DNA from: a virus
Strand: one strand, 5' to 3'
IMG/VR virus record: IMGVR_UViG_3300008050_007455
Location: 1-64,000 of that record
DNA length: 64,000 bases
Shown here: positions 32,259-40,526 of the stretch, in pieces
How positions within the stretch are numbered: the first letter of the stretch is position 1
Layout: each line of letters starts with the position of its first letter
The notes under the pieces: generated by a model
Seen by the model: the letters and a program-made list of their open reading frames with translations, nothing else
Database searches by the model: none
What the model was told of the DNA's origin: nothing
Made by a program: the position numbers and the translations under genes

Positions 32259-33191
32259 TTAAAATTTAAAAAACATTTCTTTATAAGGGTTTAAATTTAA
32301 AGTCCACCCTAAATCATTATAAAATCCTTCTAGTTTATTAAGTAATATTGATTCAAAAATCTTCTTCCTATCTGCGTTTTGCTCAATGAATTTGTGGATT
32401 TTTTCAGGTAAATCCCACTCTAAAAAAGCAAGGGCATCAATTTGATATGGGTTAGGTTTCAAATAAATCCATTTAATTTTATCACCTTGACCAATTTGAC
32501 TGTGTGATTTATTTAAACCCCAAAAATTAAGTAAATCATTATATCTAATAACTGCTCTTACAGCTGCTGGGGCTCCTTTAGCTACTACAGTAAACATTTC
32601 ACCCGCTCTTGCTTTTCGTTCAGTATATTTATTTAATGTTTTTACTGATGTTGGATTACCTAATTCTGTAAGAGGAATAGTACCATCTAATATCTGAGTT
32701 TTAAATTCCTTTAATCTTTTATCTATTTCACTTTGTTCTTCTCCTTTTAAAACATCAACTAAAGTTTTATGAAAAAACTTACCTAACACAGGTGGAAAAT
32801 TTGCTTTTTTAAATTCAAGACCTTTAACATCAAGTGATTCTTTTACAATTCCTTCCTGTTTAGTAATCCATTGGGCATATCTTCTTGTTGCTCTAAAATA
32901 AGCTGATCTAATAACACATTCAGTTTTCATTTCTAATCTATGTTGGCCCTTAGCATTAAAACAATCTGTAGCTAAATCACTATAGGAATCAGTAATAATA
33001 TCTTGATACTTTAAAGCAGCTTCTTCTAAAATATTATCCTTTTCCTCACTTGACATTTCTTCAAAGTTAGGGTATAAATGTCTAAGTAAAGGTTCAGCAT
33101 GTATATAAATTGAATCTGTGTCAGAATAAGCTACATAATTTGTATCTTCAGGATCACAAATCCACCAAGGAGTATCTTCTAAATGTTTCAT
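32259..33191 (-). CDS. 43: DNA polymerase family B, C-terminal part (T4 gp43-like)
   Basis: 310 residues. The catalytic motif C VAYSDTDSIYIHAE lies at about residues 17-30, so this ORF has the second catalytic Asp pair and the thumb. The thumb region ends with WTLNLNPYKEMFFKF, and LEWDLPEKIHKFIEQNADRK resembles the clamp-binding end of gp43. It continues the ORF 33188-34870, overlapping it by 4 bases (ATGA). The two must associate to form a working polymerase, unless the split is a sequencing frameshift. Confidence 0.9.
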   Translation of the reverse strand: MKHLEDTPWWICDPEDTNYVAYSDTDSIYIHAEPLLRHLYPNFEEMSSEEKDNILEEAALKYQDIITDSYSDLATDCFNAKGQHRLEMKTECVIRSAYFRATRRYAQWITKQEGIVKESLDVKGLEFKKANFPPVLGKFFHKTLVDVLKGEEQSEIDKRLKEFKTQILDGTIPLTELGNPTSVKTLNKYTERKARAGEMFTVVAKGAPAAVRAVIRYNDLLNFWGLNKSHSQIGQGDKIKWIYLKPNPYQIDALAFLEWDLPEKIHKFIEQNADRKKIFESILLNKLEGFYNDLGWTLNLNPYKEMFFKF

Positions 33192-34870
33192 AATTCTACT
33201 TCATTTTTCATTACTTTATTCATGTGTCTGTTAGCAGCCAATGCAGATTCTTGTATAATACGTTGTCCACTAAGCGTTATAGCTTCAGATAATATAACAT
33301 TCCCATAACGGAATGATCCCAGTGCTGTTGCACCATACAACGAATTAAGTAAAATCTTCATTGTATATTGTTTCATGTGAAATGTAGCACCTAATTCATC
33401 ATTCCCGGATTTAAATGCTTTTTTCATTTCATTTTTATATAAAACTCTTTCATCAAACCACTTTTTTAATATAGTTGATAATACTGATTCACGATTTGTA
33501 TTAAATAAAACCCCATTAGCTGATATAGATAATTCATTTTGTTCTACCATAGCTACTAATCTACCAGCATTAACTTTAGTTCTACTGCGTTTGATATTTT
33601 CAACTATAAATTCTTCATCAGGATCTTTACGTTTTAAATCATTTAATCCTAAACGATTATTTCTATCATCAGCATCTATAATTCTTCCAACCATAGTTTC
33701 TTTACCAATGTTAATAGTCATAATAATTGAAGGATATAGTGAAGTTAAATCCTCATCAAATACATAATTATAAATTCCAGCTTTAGGGCAGAATAAATAA
33801 CCACCAGCATAATTCTTTTTAGATAAAGGATTACGATCTTTAGCAGGTGGTACTATTTTTTTACTTAATAAATAAGCTGAAATAGCTCCATCTTGAGTTT
33901 TAGTATTTGCATATACTTCACTATAATTGTGTTTACCTTTGTGAGCCAAATTCTTTACTAGTGATAGATACTCTAACTTTTCATCTAATACTTTTAAAAT
34001 CTCAACATCCCTAAAGTTATACTGAATGAATTTAAGAGGATCATCATCAAATAATTTATCTAAATTACCATCATATTCAATTTTATTTAATCCAGCATAT
34101 TTTTCACCAATAGCATCTAGTTTAAATGAAGGTTCATCTTTCCAACTAAATTTCTTATGCAATCTCATATAATCTAAAGACTCAACTCCTGCAATTTGTA
34201 TATATTGATCTTTAAACCAAGGTGTTTCTCGAACATAACCTATTGGAGATAAATAACGTGCAACCTCTTGTCCTAACACATTACACATTCTGTAATATAA
34301 GTAGGGAATATCAAAATAATCACTATTCCACCCTACTACAATGTCAGGATCAATTTCTCTAAATCGTTCTAGAAATTTAAGTAATAATTCTTCCTCAGTT
34401 TTACAAGGAATAATTTCTTTAGTTTTTGCTTTTGTTCTTTTAAGGTTAGATTTAGGATCTAAAATTAAAATAGCCCATTCATCTACTTGTTTATCATACC
34501 AAGCAATTGATGTTACTTTTTTAGGGGCTGATTTGATATAATCTTCTGTAAGAGCATCCCCCATTTCAGTCTCAATATCAAAAAATAATTCTCTTTGAGT
34601 CTGTGAGGGTTCATCATTTATCCCATATTTTTCAACTAGAAATTTTTGATATGGAGTCATATCATGGAAATGAAGATTGTAATTATCTGATTTCCAATTA
34701 GATACTTTCTTTAAAGACTCTCCATTTAGGCCAATATGTGTAGCTTGTGAGTCATCACATTCAATATAAGCTTGATTAACCCATTCAACTTTTTGATAAC
34801 CCTCATCATCCCAAAGGTGAATTAGGAATTCATTTCCTTTTTTCCTTTGTGCAAAACATTTTTTATACAA
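33188..34870 (-). CDS. 43: DNA polymerase family B, N-terminal part (T4 gp43-like)
   Basis: 560 residues. Exonuclease motifs: FFDIETEMG (ExoI), VVGWNSDYFDIPY (ExoII) and a YNFRDVEILKVLDEK ExoIII region. Polymerase motif A is DEDLTSLYPSIIMTINIG and motif B is KILLNSLYGATA. The ORF stops shortly after motif B; motif C is in the next ORF. The only plausible start is a TTG at 34868-34870 (no in-frame ATG nearby), preceded by AAAAGTT. Together the two ORFs total about 870 residues, like T4 gp43. Confidence 0.93.
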   Translation of the reverse strand: MYKKCFAQRKKGNEFLIHLWDDEGYQKVEWVNQAYIECDDSQATHIGLNGESLKKVSNWKSDNYNLHFHDMTPYQKFLVEKYGINDEPSQTQRELFFDIETEMGDALTEDYIKSAPKKVTSIAWYDKQVDEWAILILDPKSNLKRTKAKTKEIIPCKTEEELLLKFLERFREIDPDIVVGWNSDYFDIPYLYYRMCNVLGQEVARYLSPIGYVRETPWFKDQYIQIAGVESLDYMRLHKKFSWKDEPSFKLDAIGEKYAGLNKIEYDGNLDKLFDDDPLKFIQYNFRDVEILKVLDEKLEYLSLVKNLAHKGKHNYSEVYANTKTQDGAISAYLLSKKIVPPAKDRNPLSKKNYAGGYLFCPKAGIYNYVFDEDLTSLYPSIIMTINIGKETMVGRIIDADDRNNRLGLNDLKRKDPDEEFIVENIKRSRTKVNAGRLVAMVEQNELSISANGVLFNTNRESVLSTILKKWFDERVLYKNEMKKAFKSGNDELGATFHMKQYTMKILLNSLYGATALGSFRYGNVILSEAITLSGQRIIQESALAANRHMNKVMKNEVEL

Positions 34871-34875
34871 AACTT

Positions 34876-35391
34876 TTATTTATTTTTATTGTTTTTAATT
34901 TCCTCTTCTGTAAAAAACTGCTTAAGATCAGGTCTATAGTAATTAATATTTTTCATTACTTTCCTATCACGTGTTCTATAGACAATATAATACTCACCAA
35001 CCTTCTCATAATGACACGGTTCTTTTTGTTCGGCGGAGCGTTTTTCCACGGTTGCTTGTGCATCCTCTTCGCTTGAACAAGCCTTCGACATATTCGAACC
35101 TTGTACTTCTTGATAGGCTGGCCATATCTTATCCTTAAGACCATGTAACATAGTTCCGTTACCCAACGAAACATAGGCAATGTCACATAAAGCATCAAGA
35201 ACCTCAACAATATCTCCTCTTTCACAGGCATGTTTATACTCCTCAAGTTCTTCGAGGATGAAATCATAAACAAACTGCCATTCTTTCTTTTCGGGAATTG
35301 TAGGTTCATAATTATTTGGTTTACCCATAGTGGAATTAAATTCCTCTACTTCATTTACAAATGGTACATTAAAATCTTTTTCTCTACTCAT
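34876..35391 (-). CDS. MazG-like nucleotide pyrophosphohydrolase
   Basis: 171 residues. FNSTMGKPNNYEP, then FILEELEEYKHACERGDIVE and VLDALCDIAYVSLG (EExxE...ExxD pattern, about 45-80) match the all-alpha NTP-PPase group (MazG/HisE-like). SNMSKACSSEEDAQATVEKR is the conserved C-terminal segment of the phage branch. It probably hydrolyses noncanonical or unwanted dNTPs or (p)ppGpp-related nucleotides. The gene lies next to polymerase and FolE, which suits nucleotide-pool control. Confidence 0.82.
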   Translation of the reverse strand: MSREKDFNVPFVNEVEEFNSTMGKPNNYEPTIPEKKEWQFVYDFILEELEEYKHACERGDIVEVLDALCDIAYVSLGNGTMLHGLKDKIWPAYQEVQGSNMSKACSSEEDAQATVEKRSAEQKEPCHYEKVGEYYIVYRTRDRKVMKNINYYRPDLKQFFTEEEIKNNKNK

Positions 35392-35404
35392 AACTATTAT
35401 TTAT

Positions 35405-36100
35405 TTAAATATTATGTCCTCCGTTATTAATCTTCAGACTATCAAAAAATTCTACTCTTGCTAAATTATCATTATCTCTAAATACTCCTGATGCTTTAGT
35501 TGTTACCATAGCTGCTCCTTCATGTTTTACACCTCTACAGCTTACACAATTATGAGTTCCAACAATAGTAACAATTACACCTCTATTACCTTCAGTAATT
35601 TTACATACTGCATTATGTATTGCTGATGTTAATTGCTCTTGGATAGCTCCTCTACGACCAAATAATTCAACAATTCTATTTAATTTAGATAATCCAATTA
35701 CTTGACCCTCTTCTCCTGCAACATAACCAATATGAACTACTCCTCCAATTGTTTGGTGGTGATGTGAACACATTGATGTTAATGGAATATTTCTTTCAAT
35801 TATAATACCATCATAACCATCGGAAGGAAATGAAGTAATAGGGGACATTGCTGTGTATCTACCAGCCCATAAATCATTTACATATGCTTTAGCTACACGA
35901 CGTGGTGTTTCCATTGAATTGGGATCATTTCTCCAATCGCATTTTAAAGCATCTAAAAACTTACCATAAGCTTCTTCTGCTTCGTCTATCATTTTATCTT
36001 TATCTACTTGTTCTAGGGGGAATCCTTCAGCAACTCCATTTGCATAACCTGTTTGTACTACTTCTAATTCTTTGTGAATTTTTCTTCGTTTATTTTCCAT
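35405..36100 (-). CDS. folE: GTP cyclohydrolase I
   Basis: 231 residues. Zinc site: TSMCSHHHQTIGGVVHIGYV (Cys and His of the CxxH pair) and HNCVSCRGV (second Cys). IGLSKLNRIVELFGRRGAIQEQL is the conserved helix of the family. Most FolE proteins have CEHH; here Ser replaces the Glu. It makes 7,8-dihydroneopterin triphosphate from GTP, the first step to both folate and 7-deazaguanines. With QueD, QueE and QueC nearby it serves preQ0 synthesis. Confidence 0.92.
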   Translation of the reverse strand: MENKRRKIHKELEVVQTGYANGVAEGFPLEQVDKDKMIDEAEEAYGKFLDALKCDWRNDPNSMETPRRVAKAYVNDLWAGRYTAMSPITSFPSDGYDGIIIERNIPLTSMCSHHHQTIGGVVHIGYVAGEEGQVIGLSKLNRIVELFGRRGAIQEQLTSAIHNAVCKITEGNRGVIVTIVGTHNCVSCRGVKHEGAAMVTTKASGVFRDNDNLARVEFFDSLKINNGGHNI

Positions 36101-36121
36101 TTATTATAACTTTTTATTTGA

Positions 36122-36154
36122 TTCAATATACTAATTAATTTGGATAACTCCAAA
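36122..36154 (-). promoter_or_regulatory. Promoter of folE
   Basis: TTTGG at -33 and TATATTGAA at -7 with 20 nt between TTG and the box; ATAAAAAGTTAT lies between it and the folE ATG. Confidence 0.75.
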
Positions 36155-36166
36155 CTAAATTTAAAT

Positions 36167-36409
36167 TTATGCATGAGGATCTGGATCAGTCCACTCTGGT
36201 GTAGCCATTATTGTTAATATTTCTGAATGTGTATAAGGCCCATCGTATGAACTTAAATTAGCAACAAATGAAGGTTCACTACCATCCCATTTAATAACGG
36301 TTTGGGTTTCATCAAGTGACAATCTTAGTGTTTCTTCGGATGTTTCTAAAACTTCATTGAAGTCAACTAATCCTACTTCTGCTATGTTTATAATAATATA
36401 TGTTTTCAT
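36167..36409 (-). CDS. Hypothetical protein, 80 aa, next to LamG tail gene
   Basis: 80 acidic residues: MKTYIIINIAEVGLVDFNEV, then GSEPSFVANLSSYDGPYTHS and a WTDPDPHA end. Beta-rich. It overlaps the LamG gene upstream by 4 bases and is probably a fibre accessory or chaperone, judged only by position. Confidence 0.65.
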   Translation of the reverse strand: MKTYIIINIAEVGLVDFNEVLETSEETLRLSLDETQTVIKWDGSEPSFVANLSSYDGPYTHSEILTIMATPEWTDPDPHA

Positions 36410-38055
36410 AATCCAAATCTTGTTTTTTGTGCGTTGTAGTTTTGGAGGACTTCTGAATCGGATAATGTTTTATTATAGGCCTTAACATTAGCTATTTTCC
36501 CAGGAAAGTATTGTGAATTAGCATCCCTACCTATATAAACCTTTGTGTTATTACTTGCTGGGTTGGTGGTTTGGGATTTTGTGTTTACTTGGACCCCATT
36601 TTCATAAAGCTTCATTGTACTTCCATCTAAAGTTGCAACTATATGTAAGTATTCATCTGTAGCTCTATTGGCAATATAAACAGTTCTGACTGTTGAACCA
36701 TTTCTTATACCAAATCCCCAGCTTTTATTTCCAGCAGAAGGCCAGTCTCTAAAACCAAACAGTGCCCAACCATCCGAATCCCAGCCTGCTGTAGCACCCT
36801 TACTTACTAGGTTAGGGTACTTGGACCCTCCGGTCCAACTACTTGGGAAGTATACCCAACATTCTATGGAGAATACCCCATTTGTAAAATCTAAAGATGA
36901 TTGGTCTCCTAAATCTATATGATCATCACTACCATCAAAATCCCAAATACCACCATAGTTACTATTAAACCCAACCCCATTATTTAAAGCTCCCTCTAAA
37001 GATCCTGTCATTGAATAAGTAGTAGTAGAACCACTTTCATATGATACTAAATTACCAGGATCAAAAGCTCCAACTAAACCATCTGTTACAATATTACTAC
37101 CATAGTAATTTTGATTAACATTTTCTTGAGAATATTCCCCATAAGAAAGTCTAGCTAAAGCTATACTACCTGAAAAGAAATCATTGGGGTTATTACTTTT
37201 ATAATCAAACCCTAAACTAAAAGGTTGATCATTCATACCATTTCCAGTATTAGCATTATTTTCTCCTATAAATTGACCATTAACATAAAACTGTAAATAA
37301 GTTTGATCTGTTGAAGATTTATTTTCCCCCGGTTGGACATTTAATACTGCATAATACCATCTTCCTACTTCTATATTACTTGTTTGTACACTAGTATATG
37401 CTGCTCCTCTTAAAGTATTATCACTATAAATCCATATACCATATTCAGGACCCCAATTATCTGAAAATATGGCTTGTTGGCGACTACCAAGATCCATAGG
37501 TTTAAATAAAACTTCCATTACATTAGGGGCACTATCAGGATTAAAACTACTAACAGTATCTTGCATATATGAAGTAGTCCCATTAAATTCAAAGGATTGT
37601 CCATTAAAGGTTACATCAGTAAGAGGAGTCCAATTATTATTATAACCACTTAAATCATAAAAAGTATTTCCTGTTGTTGGGTATGAACTTACCACCCCGG
37701 CGTTTAATACAAGTCTTAAACCCTCTGTAATCCTATTCCTGGGGGTATTATGTAATATCCAAGTACTAGTACGACCCGCTAAATAATTTAAAGCATCACT
37801 TTTAGTTGAAACACTTCCTCCTAAAGTATTGGCTGCTCTAATTACTTCATCATCAGTAGTAACAATCATAGCAATTGGTCTATTATTTAATCCTAAGGAA
37901 TAAATAGCATATCCACCTGCTGGGGGTTTAATAGTATTATAATATCCAGTTTCAGATGTAGGTCCTAGATTTTCAGTAGGATTTACAGCAAGTGCTAAAT
38001 CACCTCTTCTTAAAGCATCTTTAGTAGGTTGTGAAGTTTTATAAGCGTAGGGCAT
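36406..38055 (-). CDS. Tail fibre/adhesin with two LamG (concanavalin A-like) domains
   Basis: 549 residues from the ATG at 38055 (MPYAYKTSQPTKDALRRG); upstream in-frame starts lie in the phosphoribosyltransferase gene. N-terminal head about 1-130. LamG 1 at about 135-315 (FYDLSGYNNNWTPLTDVTFN; MEVLFKPMDLGSRQQAIFSD). LamG 2 at about 320-549 (WDFDGSDDHIDLGDQSSLDF; FSIECWVYFPSS; KIANVKAYNKTLSDSEVLQN). Such domains bind host glycans. The stop overlaps the 80-aa gene. It sits among nucleotide-metabolism genes, away from other tail genes. Confidence 0.85.
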   Translation of the reverse strand: MPYAYKTSQPTKDALRRGDLALAVNPTENLGPTSETGYYNTIKPPAGGYAIYSLGLNNRPIAMIVTTDDEVIRAANTLGGSVSTKSDALNYLAGRTSTWILHNTPRNRITEGLRLVLNAGVVSSYPTTGNTFYDLSGYNNNWTPLTDVTFNGQSFEFNGTTSYMQDTVSSFNPDSAPNVMEVLFKPMDLGSRQQAIFSDNWGPEYGIWIYSDNTLRGAAYTSVQTSNIEVGRWYYAVLNVQPGENKSSTDQTYLQFYVNGQFIGENNANTGNGMNDQPFSLGFDYKSNNPNDFFSGSIALARLSYGEYSQENVNQNYYGSNIVTDGLVGAFDPGNLVSYESGSTTTYSMTGSLEGALNNGVGFNSNYGGIWDFDGSDDHIDLGDQSSLDFTNGVFSIECWVYFPSSWTGGSKYPNLVSKGATAGWDSDGWALFGFRDWPSAGNKSWGFGIRNGSTVRTVYIANRATDEYLHIVATLDGSTMKLYENGVQVNTKSQTTNPASNNTKVYIGRDANSQYFPGKIANVKAYNKTLSDSEVLQNYNAQKTRFGL

Positions 38056-38062
38056 TTTTTGA

Positions 38063-38072
38063 TTATAAATAT
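38063..38072 (-). promoter_or_regulatory. Candidate late promoter element ATATTTATAA
   Basis: ATATTTATAA, 7 nt before the ATG of the LamG gene; the context ATATTTATAATCAAAAA closely matches the other LamG gene at 2484. Confidence 0.35.
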
Positions 38073-38578
38073 TAGAGGGAATAGATAGCAGGCAAATTTC
38101 TACAATAGCCTTTATCATTATCCATTCCAAACCCAACTAACCACTCATCCCCAATTTCAAAAGCATTAAAAAATGGTGCTTTTGGTTTTGGGCTTGTTTT
38201 TCTAGTAATTAAACTTACAATTGAAATTGACTTTGGATGTTTTACCTCTAAATATTCTATAACAGCCGCCATAGTATTTCCTGTGTCGTAAATATCATCT
38301 ACAATATAAACATGCTTACCTTTTATTGGGGTTTCTAAATCTTTAGTGATTTGGATATCACCCTGTTTATTCTTGCTTAAATACGATTTAACGCGCATAA
38401 AATCACACTCCACATCAATTGGCATAGCCCGCACTAAATCGCTGTAAAATGCAAAACAACCATTAAGTAAGCCAACCATTACCACGGGGGTACGGTCATC
38501 TCTATGCTCAGCTGATATTTGTTTTGCTACTATTTTTGTTTGGATATCTATATCCCTAGATCCTATTAACTCTATCAT
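38072..38578 (-). CDS. Purine phosphoribosyltransferase (HPRT-like)
   Basis: 168 residues from the ATG at 38578; an ATG at 38590 is also possible. VVMVGLLNGCFAFYSDLVRA (pyrophosphate loop region) and the PRPP motif VYIVDDIYDTGNTM at about 92-105 are as in hypoxanthine/guanine phosphoribosyltransferases; LVGFGMDNDKGYCRNLPAIY is the typical C-terminal dimer/base-binding end. It makes a nucleoside monophosphate from a purine-type base and PRPP. In this cluster it could salvage guanine, or act on a 7-deazaguanine base, which would be new. Confidence 0.87.
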   Translation of the reverse strand: MIELIGSRDIDIQTKIVAKQISAEHRDDRTPVVMVGLLNGCFAFYSDLVRAMPIDVECDFMRVKSYLSKNKQGDIQITKDLETPIKGKHVYIVDDIYDTGNTMAAVIEYLEVKHPKSISIVSLITRKTSPKPKAPFFNAFEIGDEWLVGFGMDNDKGYCRNLPAIYSL

Positions 38579-38580
38579 AT

Positions 38581-39426
38581 TTAAACACATCTTTCTGTAT
38601 TAAAAGCCATAATGTGGCTTCTACCTGTAAATCTCCATCCTTTATCTCTTACAAAATTCATTACTACCGGATAAGATTCCATTAAACTTTCTCTATCATC
38701 CCCAGCAGGCATAGCCCATATTTTAGTTGGAAGATAATTCATTAATTCTTCTTTTGTAGGTTGGTCTAAACCATAAAAATTACAAAAACCCTTTTCAAGT
38801 AATTTATCTGCGAGTTGGTCAATAAATTCTTCTACTTCTTCTACCATAGATAATTTATTATCTAATACAGGTTTAAGATGAAAATCAGAGTGATGTATAA
38901 TTGAATCTGCAATAGCTTCAACATTTAACCTTAAACGATTATGAGTTTTAACCATTTTTTCATCTGTTACCTTTCCCGAAGGAGTGAGAGCACCCACAAC
39001 GGGGACACTATTACTAAACTTAGGACTAATGCTAAGCAAATTAATAGGATAATCGGTAGGAAGAAAATGAGATCCCTCAGTTTCAATAGTAATAAAGATA
39101 TTGTTTTCATAGGCAAAGTGTGTTAACTCATTAACTAATTTAGGATGCATTGTTGGTGATCCCCCAGTTAACATCATTTCCTTAATATGAGGATTTTCCT
39201 CATACATTTTGACAATATCATTAAAATTAAATATTCCCTTTTCTGGGTGGATACTAGTGTACCAACTATCGCACCATCCTCCCTCACCAAAATAACATCT
39301 ATGGGTGCAACCTGTTGTTCTAACTACAATAGTAGGGTAACCTTGACGGCTACCCTCACTTTGTACTGCAGTATAAATTTCTAATACTGGTAGTCTTTTA
39401 CTATAATCTTCTATTCTTTTTAACAT
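38581..39426 (-). CDS. queE: 7-carboxy-7-deazaguanine synthase (QueE), radical SAM
   Basis: 281 residues. LEIYTAVQSEGSRQGYPTIV is the QueE start; GCTHRCYFGEGGWCDSWYTS holds three Cys for the Fe-S cluster, but spaced Cx3Cx7C and not Cx3Cx2C. MLTGGSPTMHPKLVNELTHF is the SAM-binding GGxP segment. It converts 6-carboxytetrahydropterin to 7-carboxy-7-deazaguanine. Longer than common QueE (about 210-250), with a C-terminal extension of about 50 residues. Separated by 2 bases from the phosphoribosyltransferase. Confidence 0.9.
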   Translation of the reverse strand: MLKRIEDYSKRLPVLEIYTAVQSEGSRQGYPTIVVRTTGCTHRCYFGEGGWCDSWYTSIHPEKGIFNFNDIVKMYEENPHIKEMMLTGGSPTMHPKLVNELTHFAYENNIFITIETEGSHFLPTDYPINLLSISPKFSNSVPVVGALTPSGKVTDEKMVKTHNRLRLNVEAIADSIIHHSDFHLKPVLDNKLSMVEEVEEFIDQLADKLLEKGFCNFYGLDQPTKEELMNYLPTKIWAMPAGDDRESLMESYPVVMNFVRDKGWRFTGRSHIMAFNTERCV

Positions 39427-39486
39427 ATAATTTTTTTAAGTGGTTTTTTATTCACTATAATACGCAGCATTTTCCAATGCTCCATA

Positions 39487-39978
39487 TTATTCTTCGTATA
39501 TTGATGAATTTTTGTCAGCTTCCCAACATTCTACTTTTACACATTTACATCTACCTCCATCGGTAAGTGCTAAACGTTCATTAAATTTATCATAGACTAA
39601 TTTAGCACATGATTCTGCTCCCATTTTATCCATAATTCTTAAAGCACAAAGTCCTTCCATAGCAGCTCCCTCGAAAAAATCTAAATATGGATCATCTTTT
39701 TCAATTAATAATGTATGATCCCACATAAAATCCATCCATGTTTTTAAACCATTACCAGGTGTAGGTTCTGCATTTATTGCTTTAAATCCTCCATAATCAA
39801 CAATCCAATTCATATCATCCAAACCATCATTGTCATCTAAAGGAGTGTTTGATTCAAACCATACTTTAAATTTTAGAGCATATCCATGTAAAAGTTTACA
39901 ATGTGAGTGTTGTGCTTTGTGCTGTCTAAGAGCTACCGAGTAGTTATCGAATACTTTTGTTGATTTATATTTACCCAT
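39487..39978 (-). CDS. queD: 6-carboxytetrahydropterin synthase (QueD)
   Basis: 163 residues. HSHCKLLHGYALKFKVWFE (about 22-40) has the catalytic Cys and His zinc ligands in the HGY variant found in one QueD subfamily; FMWDHTLLIEKDDP carries the catalytic Asp-His pair; CVKVECWEADKNSSIYE is the terminal segment with the catalytic Glu. It turns dihydroneopterin triphosphate (from FolE) into 6-carboxytetrahydropterin. Overlaps thioredoxin by 8 bases. Confidence 0.9.
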   Translation of the reverse strand: MGKYKSTKVFDNYSVALRQHKAQHSHCKLLHGYALKFKVWFESNTPLDDNDGLDDMNWIVDYGGFKAINAEPTPGNGLKTWMDFMWDHTLLIEKDDPYLDFFEGAAMEGLCALRIMDKMGAESCAKLVYDKFNERLALTDGGRCKCVKVECWEADKNSSIYEE

Positions 39979-40228
39979 TGTACCAATCTAAAATTTGTTG
40001 TTCTGAAAGTTGTCCTACTTTTCTTGAAATTTCCTTACCATCTAAATCTGTTAAGACCATAGTAGGAACACTTTTAATATTATACTGTTGAGGTAGTTGA
40101 GCATCATAATCAACATTTACTTTTCTAACATTAATTCTACCTTGTTTCCCCATTTGCTCAATTAGGGGAGTCATTACTTTACAAGGCCCACACCAAGGAG
40201 CGCTGAAATATAAAATTCCTTTATTCAT
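39971..40228 (-). CDS. Thioredoxin
   Basis: 85 residues, a minimal thioredoxin. Active site APWCGPCKVM at about 9-18, cis-Pro in SVPTMVL at about 52-58, and the usual C-terminal helix. It reduces disulfides in the cytoplasm; the ribonucleotide reductase NrdA of this phage ends CVSCEG and needs such a donor. Slightly shorter than host thioredoxins (about 105). Confidence 0.93.
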   Translation of the reverse strand: MNKGILYFSAPWCGPCKVMTPLIEQMGKQGRINVRKVNVDYDAQLPQQYNIKSVPTMVLTDLDGKEISRKVGQLSEQQILDWYNG

Positions 40229-40245
40229 ATTTTATTATTTTTAAT

Positions 40246-40524
40246 TTATACTAATTCTTCGATTATACCTATTACTTCACTCAATATAAGTAAAATAGTT
40301 GCAAAAACCAAATTAAAGGGAAGGAAGATGTATCCTAATATCCTAACCCCAGATTTGATAAAACTTATTTTTTGATGTAAGTAAGCATCAGGTAATTCTT
40401 TAATATTAGCCCCTGCTAATTGACTAACTATCTTATTTACTTCTTTTTCCACTTTTGGATCATTTAATGGTACAGAAGTGTTAATTGTGGATCTTTTAGC
40501 GTCCATTATTTCTCTATCACTCAT
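40246..40524 (-). CDS. Small membrane-associated protein, 92 aa
   Basis: 92 residues. A polar N-terminal 55 residues is followed by a hydrophobic C-terminal hairpin (about 58-88: SGVRILGYIFLPFNLVFATI, then LLILSEVIGIIEEL). Unrecognised. It lies between queC and thioredoxin, 2 bases after queC. Confidence 0.6.
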   Translation of the reverse strand: MSDREIMDAKRSTINTSVPLNDPKVEKEVNKIVSQLAGANIKELPDAYLHQKISFIKSGVRILGYIFLPFNLVFATILLILSEVIGIIEELV

Positions 40525-40526
40525 AA

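Noticed and set aside
34956-35309. 117-codon minus frame inside the MazG-like gene
   Set aside because: Another frame of the same DNA; the MazG-like frame has the conserved EExxE motifs and good spacing to its neighbours.
39466-39481. AGCATT/AATGCT hairpin between queE and queD as a terminator
   Set aside because: No T-run on the minus strand and the stem is only 6 bp; operon continuity is likely.
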